From positions 1 to 25,483 of the IMG/VR virus record IMGVR_UViG_3300036835_000185: DNA of 25,483 nt, one strand, 5' to 3'. A model generated the notes under the pieces. The model saw only the letters and a list, made by a program, of their open reading frames with translations. It ran no database searches and was not told the DNA's origin. The position numbers and the translations under genes were made by a program. Shown here piece by piece: positions 7,377 through 14,886 of this stretch (its first letter is position 1; each line of letters opens with the position of its first letter). The stretch comes from a virus.

Positions 7377-7822
7377 GGCGCCGTGGTGCTCTTGGTCGGC
7401 TCGGCGGTCAGTGACCATTCAAGCTCGATCTGGCTGGCGTCGCCGGCGTCCCCGTTGATCGGGCTGTAGTCCTTCGGGACCGCCTCACCGGACCACGACG
7501 GATTATCAGCGCCGACCGGACGGTCGCGGTAGCCGACGACCTCGTAGGTCGGCAGCGTCCCGTCGGCGCGGTAGGCGGCCATGATGGCGCTGAGGACATC
7601 CTCGGTTGCGCCGGGATCAAACGACTGGTAGAGCGTCGCGACGAGCGACCATTTCACGGTGCCGGGATAGTCCTTTGACCCGCACATCGTGTCCAACGTC
7701 GTCACGCTGGTATCCGGGCTCAACTCGATGTGGTTCACGACGCACGCGAGCTCGGTGTCGTTGAGCTTCAGCCCGGCGTTGGTGAGGATCAGCGGCATCG
7801 GCTCCGGGGTGGTGACAGACAA
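7373..7822 (-). CDS. Major tail protein
   Basis: The frame has no ATG near its natural start. A TTG at 7822 lies five bases after a perfect AAGGAGG, so I start there (149 aa). Motifs include LKLNDTELACVVNHIELSPD, MCGSKDYPGTVKWSLVA and LYQSFDPGATEDVL, a combination I associate with tail-tube proteins of actinophages. The beta-rich content and the C-terminal ELEWSLTAEPTKSTTAP fit a tube subunit that ends in a flexible tail. It sits between the tail-terminator-like gene and the neck-like gene. It should be one of the most abundant proteins of the operon, and its ribosome site is the best one in the structural region. Confidence 0.85.
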   Translation of the reverse strand: MSVTTPEPMPLILTNAGLKLNDTELACVVNHIELSPDTSVTTLDTMCGSKDYPGTVKWSLVATLYQSFDPGATEDVLSAIMAAYRADGTLPTYEVVGYRDRPVGADNPSWSGEAVPKDYSPINGDAGDASQIELEWSLTAEPTKSTTAP

Positions 7823-7833
7823 CTTGTCCTCCT

Positions 7834-8247
7834 TCAGACGGTGGTGGGTACGGCGTAGTTGATCCGCGCGCCGAGATACGAGATCCCGGCGATGTCGAAC
7901 ACGCGCGGCGCGCCGACGATCCCCGGCGGCCACGGATAGACGTCCTGGCGAAACTTGTCCAGGGCGACCGAGACCATGTTCTCGAGCGTCTCGATCCCCG
8001 GCCCCGGCTCCAGCCTCGAGGCGACACACAGGACCTGGAGGTTCGCGGTCCACAAGCAGGGGCCCATCACCGGACCGCCCGGCCCGACCTCGAGCCACGG
8101 ATCAGACCAGACGAGCATGTACGCCGGCGGGGTGAGACTGTCGACCACGTCGACGATCACCGGCGGCGCATAGACGTCCTCGGACTCCAGAACCGCGCCC
8201 GCGGCCGCGCGCAGGCCCGTCAGCGGAATCAAGGTCGCGGTGCTCAC
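7834..8247 (-). CDS. Tail terminator / tail completion-like protein
   Basis: The start is the GTG at 8247 (GTGA overlap with the connector gene). The 137-aa product reads as a mixed alpha/beta domain: PPAYMLVWSDPWLEVG, then LWTANLQVLCVASRLEPG, a helix IETLENMVSVALDKF and a final strand ISYLGARINYAV. This order matches tail terminator proteins (lambda gpU / HK97-like Tc1), which cap the tail tube and join it to the neck. It lies between the gp6-like connector and the major tail protein, where a terminator is expected. The assignment depends on the fold pattern and context; a head-closure role is the alternative. Confidence 0.7.
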   Translation of the reverse strand: MSTATLIPLTGLRAAAGAVLESEDVYAPPVIVDVVDSLTPPAYMLVWSDPWLEVGPGGPVMGPCLWTANLQVLCVASRLEPGPGIETLENMVSVALDKFRQDVYPWPPGIVGAPRVFDIAGISYLGARINYAVPTTV

Positions 8248-8573
8248 GCGACGCCCCACTGCTCCCGCAACGGCGTCAACGCCAGCGCATGCCTGGCGAA
8301 TGCGTTCTTGGGGGCCTGCAGCGCGCCCGTATCGGCGAACCCGATCACCCCGAACGCGGCGTCGCTGGCCTTCCACCACTCGACCGCGCGGACCAGGTTG
8401 ACCTGGCCCGCGAGCGGATCATCCGGATCAATCGGCGATCCGCTCAAGCGGTCGGTGTAGTGGTCGATCTCCTGCGCGGCGGCGTCAACGCACGCCTGCA
8501 GCATCGGCTCGTTATCCGGCGTGACGCGGATCTTGAGCTTCGCCGCGAGGTCGTCGACGGTCGTGTACGCCAT
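8244..8573 (-). CDS. Head-tail connector (gp6-like adaptor, Ad1)
   Basis: This 109-aa helical protein starts MAYTTVDDLAAKLKI and continues with MLQACVDAAAQEIDHYTDR. That matches the 'tvddla..l......d...l...id.A...id..t' signature of phage gp6-like head-tail connectors, which form a ring under the portal. A later part, RAVEWWKASDAAFGVIGF, is also typical of actinophage members. The gene follows the small HeH/SAP-like gene by five bases and overlaps the tail-terminator gene as GTGA. Length and place right after the capsid module agree with the family. Confidence 0.85.
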   Translation of the reverse strand: MAYTTVDDLAAKLKIRVTPDNEPMLQACVDAAAQEIDHYTDRLSGSPIDPDDPLAGQVNLVRAVEWWKASDAAFGVIGFADTGALQAPKNAFARHALALTPLREQWGVA

Positions 8574-8578
8574 CGGCG

Positions 8579-8806
8579 TTAGGCGGCGTCCTTGATCGCC
8601 TGGCGAATGTCGTCCTTACGCGACCCGGCGTCGACGTCGACGCCGTGCTGTTGCGCGTAGGCGAGCAGCTCGTCCTTGGTCATCGCGTCCAGGTCATCGC
8701 CGGCGGTGGACTCGGGCGCCGTCGTGGCGCCCGAGCCCTCCTGCGATGGTCCGGAGCCATCAGCTCTGACGACCTGCTGGTTGGGTGCGTCGAGGCGATC
8801 GGTCAT
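8579..8806 (-). CDS. Small protein with C-terminal SAP/HeH-like motif
   Basis: The ATG at 8806 overlaps the stop of the major capsid gene (ATGA). The 75-aa product has a low-complexity Ser/Gly/Thr N-terminal half. It ends in a compact helix-extended loop-helix motif, MTKDELLAYAQQHGVDVD followed by SRKDDIRQAI, typical of SAP, HeH and Rho-N type nucleic-acid-binding modules. Such small proteins commonly follow major capsid genes in actinophages; they may bind DNA at the portal end or act in head maturation. The motif is clearly visible; the role is inference. An Arg-rich upstream extension of this frame is a shadow of the capsid gene and was left out. Confidence 0.8.
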   Translation of the reverse strand: MTDRLDAPNQQVVRADGSGPSQEGSGATTAPESTAGDDLDAMTKDELLAYAQQHGVDVDAGSRKDDIRQAIKDAA

Positions 8807-10014
8807 GGCGTCTTGGTGACCTTCACGATCCCCGCCGGCTCCAGCGGAAGATCCGCGAAATAGCCGGCGTACGCGACCTGCACACCGAGCACCGACGGCT
8901 CGACGACCTGCAGGCTCCCGATCCGGTCCTCGTAGACCTCGGCGGCCGCGGACGACAGCACCAAGATCGTGTTGTTCGCCAGCCCGTTGGTGACGACGAT
9001 CGGGATCCCGGCGATCGCGCCGGCGACACCCGGTCCCAGAGATCCGACCGTGAATCCGGCGCTGGACGCGTTCTGCGGGTTGACCGGCGGGAACAACGGG
9101 CCGAGCAGCCCCATCATCTGCGGCGGCGCCGCGGCGAACAGCCGCCCCTGGCCGGCGGTGGCGGCGAGCACCGAAGCCGCCGCAGCCCAAAGGGCGCCGA
9201 GCACCTCGTCAGACGTCGGTGTCCCGGTCGGCAGCACCGGCCCGGCGGTCGCGGCCGTCGCAAAGTCCGCGCATGCCACCGACTCAGTCTCGATCGCGTA
9301 CTGCGCCGCCAGGTCGTTGATGATCAGGTCCATTACCGCCGGCTGTGACCAGTCGACGTTCTGGCGGCTGACGTTCACGTACCCGCCATACGTCTTCGCG
9401 GTGACCGGGACGCTGCCGACGATCATCTTGCGGCTGACGAGCTCGGTTTTCTCGCCCGCCTGCGGGCCTGTCTGAGTGTGCTGAGTGACCCTCGGCCGCG
9501 ACCATTGACTGGACGGCAGCTGCCGGGCACCGAGCGTCGACACCAACGGCCGGGAACCGTCAATGAAATTGACGACCGGCCCGATGATCGGCTCGGGGAT
9601 CAACCCCGGATTGTCCGTGGTGGTCTGGTGCGCCGCCGCGCGGTGATACAGGTCGATTCGCGCCTCAGCGCCCTTGTCTCCGAGCCCGGCCTTCCACCGC
9701 TCGAGGATGTACGCGCCGGCGGACCGGTACTCGAGCTTCTTGGCGGCCTCGGGGTCGCGGGCCTTCTCGAACTGCTCCGCGATCTCCGCGGTCCGCCGCC
9801 TGCTGTCGACCGCGATCTGCGCCGCGAGCTGCAGCGGTTCGATCTGCTCGTTGATCTTCGTGATCCGCTCCCTGGTCCGGGTGAGCAGGGTCATCTCCTG
9901 CTCGTTTAGATCACGCTTGTCCTTCTCGGCGGCCTCGACAAGACCGTCCATGAACTGCGTGCGTTCCTCAACCTCGCCTTGGAGGCGGGCGAGTAGCGCG
10001 TCGGTTGAAGCCAT
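8803..10014 (-). CDS. Major capsid protein, HK97 fold
   Basis: This 403-aa protein forms the head shell. Residues 1-100 are a charged coiled-coil region (ALLARLQGEVEERTQFMDGL; ITKINEQIEPLQLAAQIA), as in HK97-type delta/scaffold domains that are cut off by the prohead protease. The mature part contains QWSRPRVTQHTQTG, KMIVGSVPVTAKTYGGYVNV and DLIINDLAAQYAIETE. These are the N-arm, E-loop/strand and spine-helix elements of phage_capsid family members. The C-terminal third carries GAIAGIPIVVTNG and DRIGSLQVVEPS. The start is the ATG at 10014, with a purine-rich AAAGGAAA about 14 bases upstream. A 134-bp gap, large for this operon, precedes it and may give the gene its own expression signal. Confidence 0.95.
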   Translation of the reverse strand: MASTDALLARLQGEVEERTQFMDGLVEAAEKDKRDLNEQEMTLLTRTRERITKINEQIEPLQLAAQIAVDSRRRTAEIAEQFEKARDPEAAKKLEYRSAGAYILERWKAGLGDKGAEARIDLYHRAAAHQTTTDNPGLIPEPIIGPVVNFIDGSRPLVSTLGARQLPSSQWSRPRVTQHTQTGPQAGEKTELVSRKMIVGSVPVTAKTYGGYVNVSRQNVDWSQPAVMDLIINDLAAQYAIETESVACADFATAATAGPVLPTGTPTSDEVLGALWAAAASVLAATAGQGRLFAAAPPQMMGLLGPLFPPVNPQNASSAGFTVGSLGPGVAGAIAGIPIVVTNGLANNTILVLSSAAAEVYEDRIGSLQVVEPSVLGVQVAYAGYFADLPLEPAGIVKVTKTP

Positions 10015-10148
10015 CAGAGGGAATTTCCTTTCTGGCAGACGAAAACGAACAAGGGTTCGCTAGCGATGTCTGCGCATCCCCTCAACAGCCGGCCCCGCCT
10101 AGCAGGTCTACAACGGCTGGCGTTCAGCGCACCCGGGACTGTAGCGCG
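10015..10148. other. Gap upstream of the major capsid gene
   Basis: This 134-base gap is one of the widest within the late operon. It holds the capsid leader and a small palindrome-like GAGGGAATTTCCTTTC at 10016-10031. I see no convincing promoter hexamers or U-tailed hairpin. It could carry a promoter or RNA-processing site that boosts capsid expression (inference). Confidence 0.3.
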
Positions 10149-10652
10149 CTAGGCGGCGCTGATCAGCGTCGCGATCACGCCACCCTTTTTCCCGGCGGGC
10201 GGATAGCCGCCCGGGCCCGTCACGATGTGCTCGACCGTCAATTGCGCCCACGTCCCCTGCTGTGCGACTGCGGTCACGCGATAGCGAACGAACGCGTCGC
10301 CGTTGTCGAGGTCCTGCACGTCCACGCGCACTAGGTAGGAGATGAACCGGCGGGCCTGGTCGACGCCCTGATCGTCGAGGTTCGCGAACGCGAGCGTGGT
10401 CGCCTGATCCAGACTGGTGGTGTTGGCGCGAAACTCGCCGTCCGCGGGCGGCGGGACAGCGGCGTTGTAGGTGTACGCGGCCTCGTGCGTGATGACCGTG
10501 AACGACACCCACGCCGACCCGTTAAACCAGCAGTATCCCGACTCGTGGGAATAGGAGAGGTCGCCTTCAGTCCAGCCCGGGTTCGCGTCCCGGTCGGCGT
10601 CGGCGCGAAACAGCGGGATCGACGTGACGATCCCGGCCGATTGGCCGGTCAT
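10149..10652 (-). CDS. Hypothetical head-region protein (167 aa)
   Basis: This 167-aa protein is encoded between the prohead protease and the major capsid gene; its start overlaps the protease stop as ATGA. It has a beta-rich N-terminal part with an aromatic patch (WTEGDLSYSHESGYCWFNGSAW) that resembles short carbohydrate-binding or fibre-base motifs. A C-terminal part follows with a long polar strand/helix mix (RRFISYLVRVDVQDLDNG). There is no signal peptide or membrane helix. Possible roles are head decoration, a scaffold-like protein or a head fibre; position alone suggests a head-assembly part. No family is recognised. Confidence 0.75.
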   Translation of the reverse strand: MTGQSAGIVTSIPLFRADADRDANPGWTEGDLSYSHESGYCWFNGSAWVSFTVITHEAAYTYNAAVPPPADGEFRANTTSLDQATTLAFANLDDQGVDQARRFISYLVRVDVQDLDNGDAFVRYRVTAVAQQGTWAQLTVEHIVTGPGGYPPAGKKGGVIATLISAA

Positions 10653-11248
10653 ATTTGCGCGTACCGCCGTTCGAGAATCCAGCCGCGAACGATGTCCAGA
10701 TTCGGGGTCGCGACCTTCACCGCCGCCGGCGGCGCGGGCTCGTCCGCGGACCGCACAGCGAGCACCTGGGCGCCCTCATACGCGGGCTCGGGGGTCATCG
10801 CGACATGCCCGAGCCAGCAGCGGCTGTACTGGACGTGATCGCGGTCTGCCCAGTGGGTGCCGCCGGGCATCGGCGCGAACCCCGCGGACGCGTCGAGACT
10901 CTCGTCGTTGGCGAGCTCGAGCGTCTCATCCCCGAGTGGAGTGCGGCTGATCTTCACGGTCGCGATCAGCCCCCGCGGATCCTCCGGGTGAAACGACAGG
11001 GCCCGCCCGACCGTCCGCCGCAGATCATGATCGCGGTTGACACGAACGCGGTTCGCGCGCTTCTCGATCCCGTCGAACGACCCCGGCGCGACCCGCTCAT
11101 ACACCATCCGCCCGTTGTAGTGCACCAGCGCTTCCTCGTCGTAGGGCATCACGACCAGGTCGATCGTCCGCTCAGAGAAGTTGACGCCGATCTGTTGCGC
11201 CGTGCGGTACAGCCACTCGCCGGCGACGGGGCGAGCATCCTCGGTCAT
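10649..11248 (-). CDS. Prohead protease (HK97 family, S78-like)
   Basis: This 199-aa serine protease matures the prohead by cleaving the capsid N-terminal domain. The visible signature is RTIDLVVMPYDEEA near the N terminus, followed by RVAPGSFDGI, the catalytic-His segment NRDHD (His74) and the catalytic-Ser segment SLDASAGFAP (Ser121). The usual order is portal, protease, capsid, and it is kept here with one extra gene inserted before the capsid. The start ATG overlaps the portal stop by four bases. The last 40 residues are Pro/Ala-rich and end ILERRYAQI, perhaps a self-cleavage or capsid-targeting tail. Confidence 0.92.
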   Translation of the reverse strand: MTEDARPVAGEWLYRTAQQIGVNFSERTIDLVVMPYDEEALVHYNGRMVYERVAPGSFDGIEKRANRVRVNRDHDLRRTVGRALSFHPEDPRGLIATVKISRTPLGDETLELANDESLDASAGFAPMPGGTHWADRDHVQYSRCWLGHVAMTPEPAYEGAQVLAVRSADEPAPPAAVKVATPNLDIVRGWILERRYAQI

Positions 11249-12429
11249 GTTCCAGCTCCAATCGCGGTCGTAGTCGTCGTTGCGAGCATCTCGTCGAACC
11301 GCTCCAGGCGGCGGACCTCATCCGGGGCCACGACCCCGAGATTGACGTATACCTGCCAGGTCTGCGCGCGCTGCAACGGGTCGGGTTGCACGTAGCTGTC
11401 GCGGTTCAGTTCGATCCGGGTGCCGGCCGGAAGCAGCCATTCCGACAGGCCGCCCATCACCGTCGAGGCCTTCGGACGCAGGCCGGCGCGCCAGTGATAG
11501 TCGAAGATCGCCGACACGTTCGCGTACGTCATCGGATCCCCGCCCGAGGGGAGCCCGACGAGGAACGGCGGCACGCCCAGCATCACCGCGATCCGCGACT
11601 CGGAGAACTTCTGCAAGTCCGCCATCGCCATCTTCTCGGGATCCAGCTGCGTCGCCTCCCACGTCACGCCGCCCGACAGCACGGCGGGCTCGCCGATGCT
11701 GCTCTGCCGCGACGCGATCCACTGCGCCTTCAGATCGGCGGCCTGCTGCTTTGTGAGCCCCTCGGGGCTCGTCAGCACGCTCGACGGGACGCCGCCGGAG
11801 CCGACCAGCCCGTACGCGTAGTCCTTCCACATCTGCGCCGCGATCACGCTTCCCGCGCCGGCCTCCAACGGCCCGATGCCGTGCGCCTGATCGACCGACG
11901 ACTTGTAGCGCAAATGGAGCATGTCGCCGGTGACGTCGGTGCTGCCGATCGTGTAGGTCCGCTGGCCGGCGGCCAGGTCGACCTGCACAGCCCAGATCGG
12001 CACGACGTGAAACCGCGCGGGCCACCCGGTCGCGTACCGGGCGGTGCACAGCACGAACGCTTCGCCGAGCTGAAAGTCCCAAAAGAGCTGTTTGGCGAAC
12101 TCCTCCCACGACGAGTACACGAGCGGGTCGGGGTTGATCAGCCACGACGCGTCCAACGAGCTCGCCGAGTCCACCAAGTACGGCGGCATCGTCGACAGGA
12201 TCGACGCGTTGAGGTCAACGCACGTCCAGGCGGTGTCGGTCAGCTCCTGCACCTGCCCGTATGGGACAGCCCAGCCGGATGGCCAGCCCTGCCACGGCTG
12301 CAGGAAGCTTCGTGGCAGCGGCGGCGCCGGGGGAGCCTCGGTCGGGTCGAAGATGATCCCGTCGGGGTCGCCGCCGGTGTCGGGTGGCAGCGGGTCCGGT
12401 GGCCGGATCGCCCGAGTGATCAGCCCCAT
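11245..12429 (-). CDS. Portal protein (HK97-like)
   Basis: This 394-aa protein forms the dodecameric DNA gate of the head. After a Pro-rich N terminus (about 1-45), it shows typical HK97-portal elements: AWTCVDLNASILSTMPPYLV, WEEFAKQLFWDFQLGEAFV, MLHLRYKSSVDQAHGIGPLE and the stem/crown region SESRIAVMLGVPPFLVGLP. The family length is usually 400-500, so this is a compact member. The stop overlaps the protease start, and 34 bases separate it from the terminase stop. The C terminus carries a Thr run (ATTTTTA). The call rests on motifs plus the terminase-portal-protease-capsid order. Confidence 0.93.
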   Translation of the reverse strand: MGLITRAIRPPDPLPPDTGGDPDGIIFDPTEAPPAPPLPRSFLQPWQGWPSGWAVPYGQVQELTDTAWTCVDLNASILSTMPPYLVDSASSLDASWLINPDPLVYSSWEEFAKQLFWDFQLGEAFVLCTARYATGWPARFHVVPIWAVQVDLAAGQRTYTIGSTDVTGDMLHLRYKSSVDQAHGIGPLEAGAGSVIAAQMWKDYAYGLVGSGGVPSSVLTSPEGLTKQQAADLKAQWIASRQSSIGEPAVLSGGVTWEATQLDPEKMAMADLQKFSESRIAVMLGVPPFLVGLPSGGDPMTYANVSAIFDYHWRAGLRPKASTVMGGLSEWLLPAGTRIELNRDSYVQPDPLQRAQTWQVYVNLGVVAPDEVRRLERFDEMLATTTTTAIGAGT

Positions 12430-12463
12430 AGCCGCACAAGTGTACGCAGAGCGAACGACACTG

Positions 12464-14368
12464 TCAGTAGATCGCCGGGACCTTCGCGGGACGGTCCGCG
12501 GCAGCGACCGCCCACACCACCGCCCGGATCAAGTGCGTCGGCCCGCGGGCCGCGAGGAACAGCCCGGATGGGGCTTCGCGGACCTGCGCGACCGACACCG
12601 CCATGTCCAGGTCCTGCGTCGTCGAGTCGTGCGCCAGCCGCCCGCCCGCGGCGAGATCCCGGAACACCGCGAGCGCCTTACGCGTCTCGGTGCCGCCGGC
12701 AGGCACCGGTGTCGGCAGGCCGGACGGGATCCGGTCAAGCAGCGAGCTGCCGACAACCAGTTGCCGCACACCACCCTCGGCGAGCTCGACGACGTCGACG
12801 ATCGCCGAGTCCCAGTCGGCGCGCAGCCACCCGTCGACCTCGAGACGTCCATCCTCGAGCACGCGAGCGGCCGCGACCGCGGCGCCCAGGCCGTAGTCGT
12901 CCTCGATCGCCACGAACAACTCACCGGTGCCCGACACTCCCGGCTCGCGCAGCTCGTCCCACAGCCCGGGCTCGAGCAGATCCTCGGTCGCGCCCGCCGG
13001 CTCGGCCTTACGCCGCGGCCACTGGTTCAGCCACTGCGCGCGAAACGCCTCGATCGGATCGGGCTCATCCGGATCATCGGTCTCGCCCGACCGGGCCGCG
13101 TCGAGCCGCTGACGGATCATCCGCTCACGCCGGCTCGTCCAATAAGGGGACGCGAGCCGCCACGCCGAGACATCGTCGAGGTCTGAGTCCCGAGGCGCCG
13201 ACCATTCGATCAGCAGATCACCCTCGCCGGTCTCGAGATACTCGAGCGCGAGCGCCCGACGGCCCAGCATCAGACTGGTGGCCATCCGGTGCGCTGTCGA
13301 GACGAGCCACAGCTGCGGCTGCTCACGCTCGGCCATCGTCGGCGTCAGCCCCTCCTCGACCGACGAGACCCGTACCTTCCACGCCTCGTCGACCAGTGCG
13401 CCTGACACCGAGTAGCCGTACGTCGCCTCCTTGGCTCGCAGCATCCACCGCGACCCGTCGGCGAGCAGCTCGATCTCCTCCTGCCCGTTGACCTCCCGCA
13501 CCCGATAGTCATCGGGCCGCTGCTTGGCATAGATCCGGGCGACCCGCTGCACCTCCTTGCAGATCGTCAGATCCCGGCCGGTGTGCAAGATGTCCTGCGG
13601 CTCGCCGAACCTGTCGCCCTGCGCCATTCGCCAGAGACAGATCTCGCGCAGCAGCCACGACTTCCCCAGCTGCCTCGCCAGCGTGAGGATCACCGCCTCC
13701 CACACCAGCCGTCCCTGATCGTCGACCTCGAGCAGCCGGACCGCGACCAGCCGCTGCCACCACCGCAACGGCCGCCCCGACCGGCGCTGCGCGCTGCGCA
13801 CGAACTCCGCGCCCAGCGACCCGACCGCCCTGGGGTGCGGAACGGTCATCAGCCGAGGCCAAGTCGCGTCGCGCGGCACGCGACGCAGCGGCCGCAGCCA
13901 CGGCACGTCCCATCGAGGATCCTTGCGGCCCACGCCGGCGCGTTCGGGCGCCAGGTCCTCGACGACCGGTGAGTCACCCGGCCGCCACCGGCCGAGCGCG
14001 ACCATCTTGCCGCCCTCGCGGTTGCACTGAGTACAGCTCGGGATCAGCCGGCAGCACCCCGATCCCTCACGGTGCACGTGCATCGCCAGCGGGGGATCGT
14101 GATCGGCCTCGGTCGCCTGGCGGCGCTGACAGTGCGCACAGAGAACGGGCGGGTCGAGCAGCTGCGCGCGCTGACGCCGGTACTTCGCGCCATACGGGGA
14201 CCGGCTAGCCAAATCGGCCCGTTCGGGGGAGAAAAGTGCCCGTGAGAGCGTCAACGGGGCGCGCGCCACAAAAAAACCGGGGGGCGTGTGGCGCGTGGCG
14301 CCGACGGCGCGTGTGGTGTGATGTGTGTGTGTGTTGGGGGGGTGGGGTGGGGGTGTGAGGCATGGCAT
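12464..14368 (-). CDS. Terminase large subunit with fused N-terminal HNH nuclease domain
   Basis: This DNA-packaging motor appears to carry an extra nuclease. With the longest frame (634 aa), residues 75-120 form an HNH/McrA-like domain: Cys77-x2-Cys80, the catalytic-type A-D-H at 88-90 followed by DPPLA, and IPSC-x2-CN (Cys112, Cys115, Asn116). The terminase follows: LRWWQRLVAVRLLE, Walker A ARQLGKS at 231-237, Walker B ALVDEAW at 324-330 and motif STA at 357-359. The RNase-H-like nuclease includes FVAIEDD near 486-491. The first 50 residues are low complexity and doubtful. Alternative starts are GTG at 14269 and TTG at 14254 or 14212, all without a clear ribosome site. The longest form is given because it leaves only a 15-base gap to the upstream gene. 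No separate small subunit was found. Confidence 0.88.
   Translation of the reverse strand: MPCLTPPPHPPNTHTHHTTRAVGATRHTPPGFFVARAPLTLSRALFSPERADLASRSPYGAKYRRQRAQLLDPPVLCAHCQRRQATEADHDPPLAMHVHREGSGCCRLIPSCTQCNREGGKMVALGRWRPGDSPVVEDLAPERAGVGRKDPRWDVPWLRPLRRVPRDATWPRLMTVPHPRAVGSLGAEFVRSAQRRSGRPLRWWQRLVAVRLLEVDDQGRLVWEAVILTLARQLGKSWLLREICLWRMAQGDRFGEPQDILHTGRDLTICKEVQRVARIYAKQRPDDYRVREVNGQEEIELLADGSRWMLRAKEATYGYSVSGALVDEAWKVRVSSVEEGLTPTMAEREQPQLWLVSTAHRMATSLMLGRRALALEYLETGEGDLLIEWSAPRDSDLDDVSAWRLASPYWTSRRERMIRQRLDAARSGETDDPDEPDPIEAFRAQWLNQWPRRKAEPAGATEDLLEPGLWDELREPGVSGTGELFVAIEDDYGLGAAVAAARVLEDGRLEVDGWLRADWDSAIVDVVELAEGGVRQLVVGSSLLDRIPSGLPTPVPAGGTETRKALAVFRDLAAGGRLAHDSTTQDLDMAVSVAQVREAPSGLFLAARGPTHLIRAVVWAVAAADRPAKVPAIY
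14336..14353 (+). other. G-quadruplex-prone G runs next to a GT repeat
   Basis: The plus strand has runs of 7, 4 and 5 G separated by single T residues. A (GT)n-like stretch lies just before them at about 14311-14335. The seven-G run can supply two triplets, so an intramolecular four-run G-quadruplex is possible. It lies at or just inside the possible start of the terminase gene, on the template strand of the leftward transcript. Its role is unknown; a packaging-site or transcription-pausing function is only a suggestion. Confidence 0.5.
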
Positions 14369-14383
14369 ACCCCACCCCGTCCC

Positions 14384-14662
14384 CTACCTGCTGCGCCTGG
14401 TGCTGGCACCGGTCGGTCGGCTGTTGCCTACTGCCATGCCGGGGTACCGTCGGCGTACGGCGGCGGCGACCTTGGCGTAGGAGCCGCTGGTGCCGGGCTG
14501 TGCTGCTCGAGACAGGGCGGCGCGTGCCCGGCGTCGGGTGTTGATGGGGTACTGCCTGGTCTTCGGGTAGACGAACGCCGAGGCGGGCAGCCGGCTGACG
14601 CCTTTGGCTGTGCTCTTGGCTCTGGGTCTTGGGACCATCTTGGCTCTGGGTCTTGGGACCAT
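14384..14662 (-). CDS. Small basic DUF6582-like protein
   Basis: This 92-aa basic protein starts at the ATG at 14662, eight bases after AGGAG; that ATG also shares a base with the stop of the upstream gene. The core LPASAFVYPKTRQYPINTRR, followed by RAALSRAAQPGTSGSYAKV and AVRRRYP, matches a widespread short module ('lp.saFayP..rkYPI....ARnALaR...hgt......v...v..ryP'). I recall it as DUF6582, common near phage capsid and packaging genes. Its function is not established. A 24-bp tandem duplication repeats the first eight codons, so a second in-frame ATG lies at 14638. Its place just before the terminase is where a small terminase would be expected, but it does not look like one. Confidence 0.75.
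   Translation of the reverse strand: MVPRPRAKMVPRPRAKSTAKGVSRLPASAFVYPKTRQYPINTRRRARAALSRAAQPGTSGSYAKVAAAVRRRYPGMAVGNSRPTGASTRRSR
14615..14662 (-). repeat. Perfect 24-bp tandem duplication covering a start codon
   Basis: Two identical 24-base units (14615-14638 and 14639-14662) encode the octapeptide MVPRPRAK twice at the start of the DUF6582-like gene, each unit with its own ATG. Only the first ATG has the AGGAG ribosome site. The length is a multiple of three, so the frame is kept. Perfect identity suggests a recent slippage or duplication event. Confidence 0.9.
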
Positions 14663-14886
14663 CAGTCCTGCTCCTGTCTTGCTGGGATCCAGTCGATGCA
14701 GACGACAGCATGGGCCGGCCATGACTGCCAGTGGTCGTTGGTGTCGGCGAGCCAGTGGATCCACCCGTCGGTGATGCGTGCGAACCCTTCGCTGGTGTGG
14801 TGTTGGCGTTGGCCGAGCTCGGTGTACTCGAGTGTGAGCCGGGCGCGGCGGTCGCCGGGGCTGACGTCGGGCTGGTCATCGTTCAC
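14662..14886 (-). CDS. Hypothetical protein after the M15 lysin (74 aa)
   Basis: The GTG at 14886 overlaps the M15 lysin stop (GTGA) and defines the start. The 74-residue product, LTLEYTELGQRQHHTSEGFA and then DGWIHWLADTNDHWQSWP, is rich in Trp and His and reads as a small alpha/beta domain ending in CIDWIPARQEQD. There is no membrane helix, so it is not a holin. The longer open frame upstream is a shadow of the lysin. Its stop shares one base with the next start. Close coupling to the lysin hints at a lysis-related or late role, but no family is recognised. Confidence 0.7.
   Translation of the reverse strand: MNDDQPDVSPGDRRARLTLEYTELGQRQHHTSEGFARITDGWIHWLADTNDHWQSWPAHAVVCIDWIPARQEQD

Noticed and set aside
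11386-13491. A 701-codon plus-strand open frame across portal and terminase
   Set aside because: It is antisense to two clearly identified genes, very rich in Arg, Pro and Ala, and has no family motifs; a high-GC shadow.
14263-14301. Inverted GCGCCAC/GTGGCGC with a run of seven T as a terminator
   Set aside because: The T run lies in the loop and not after the stem, and it would cut the terminase frame in some start models.
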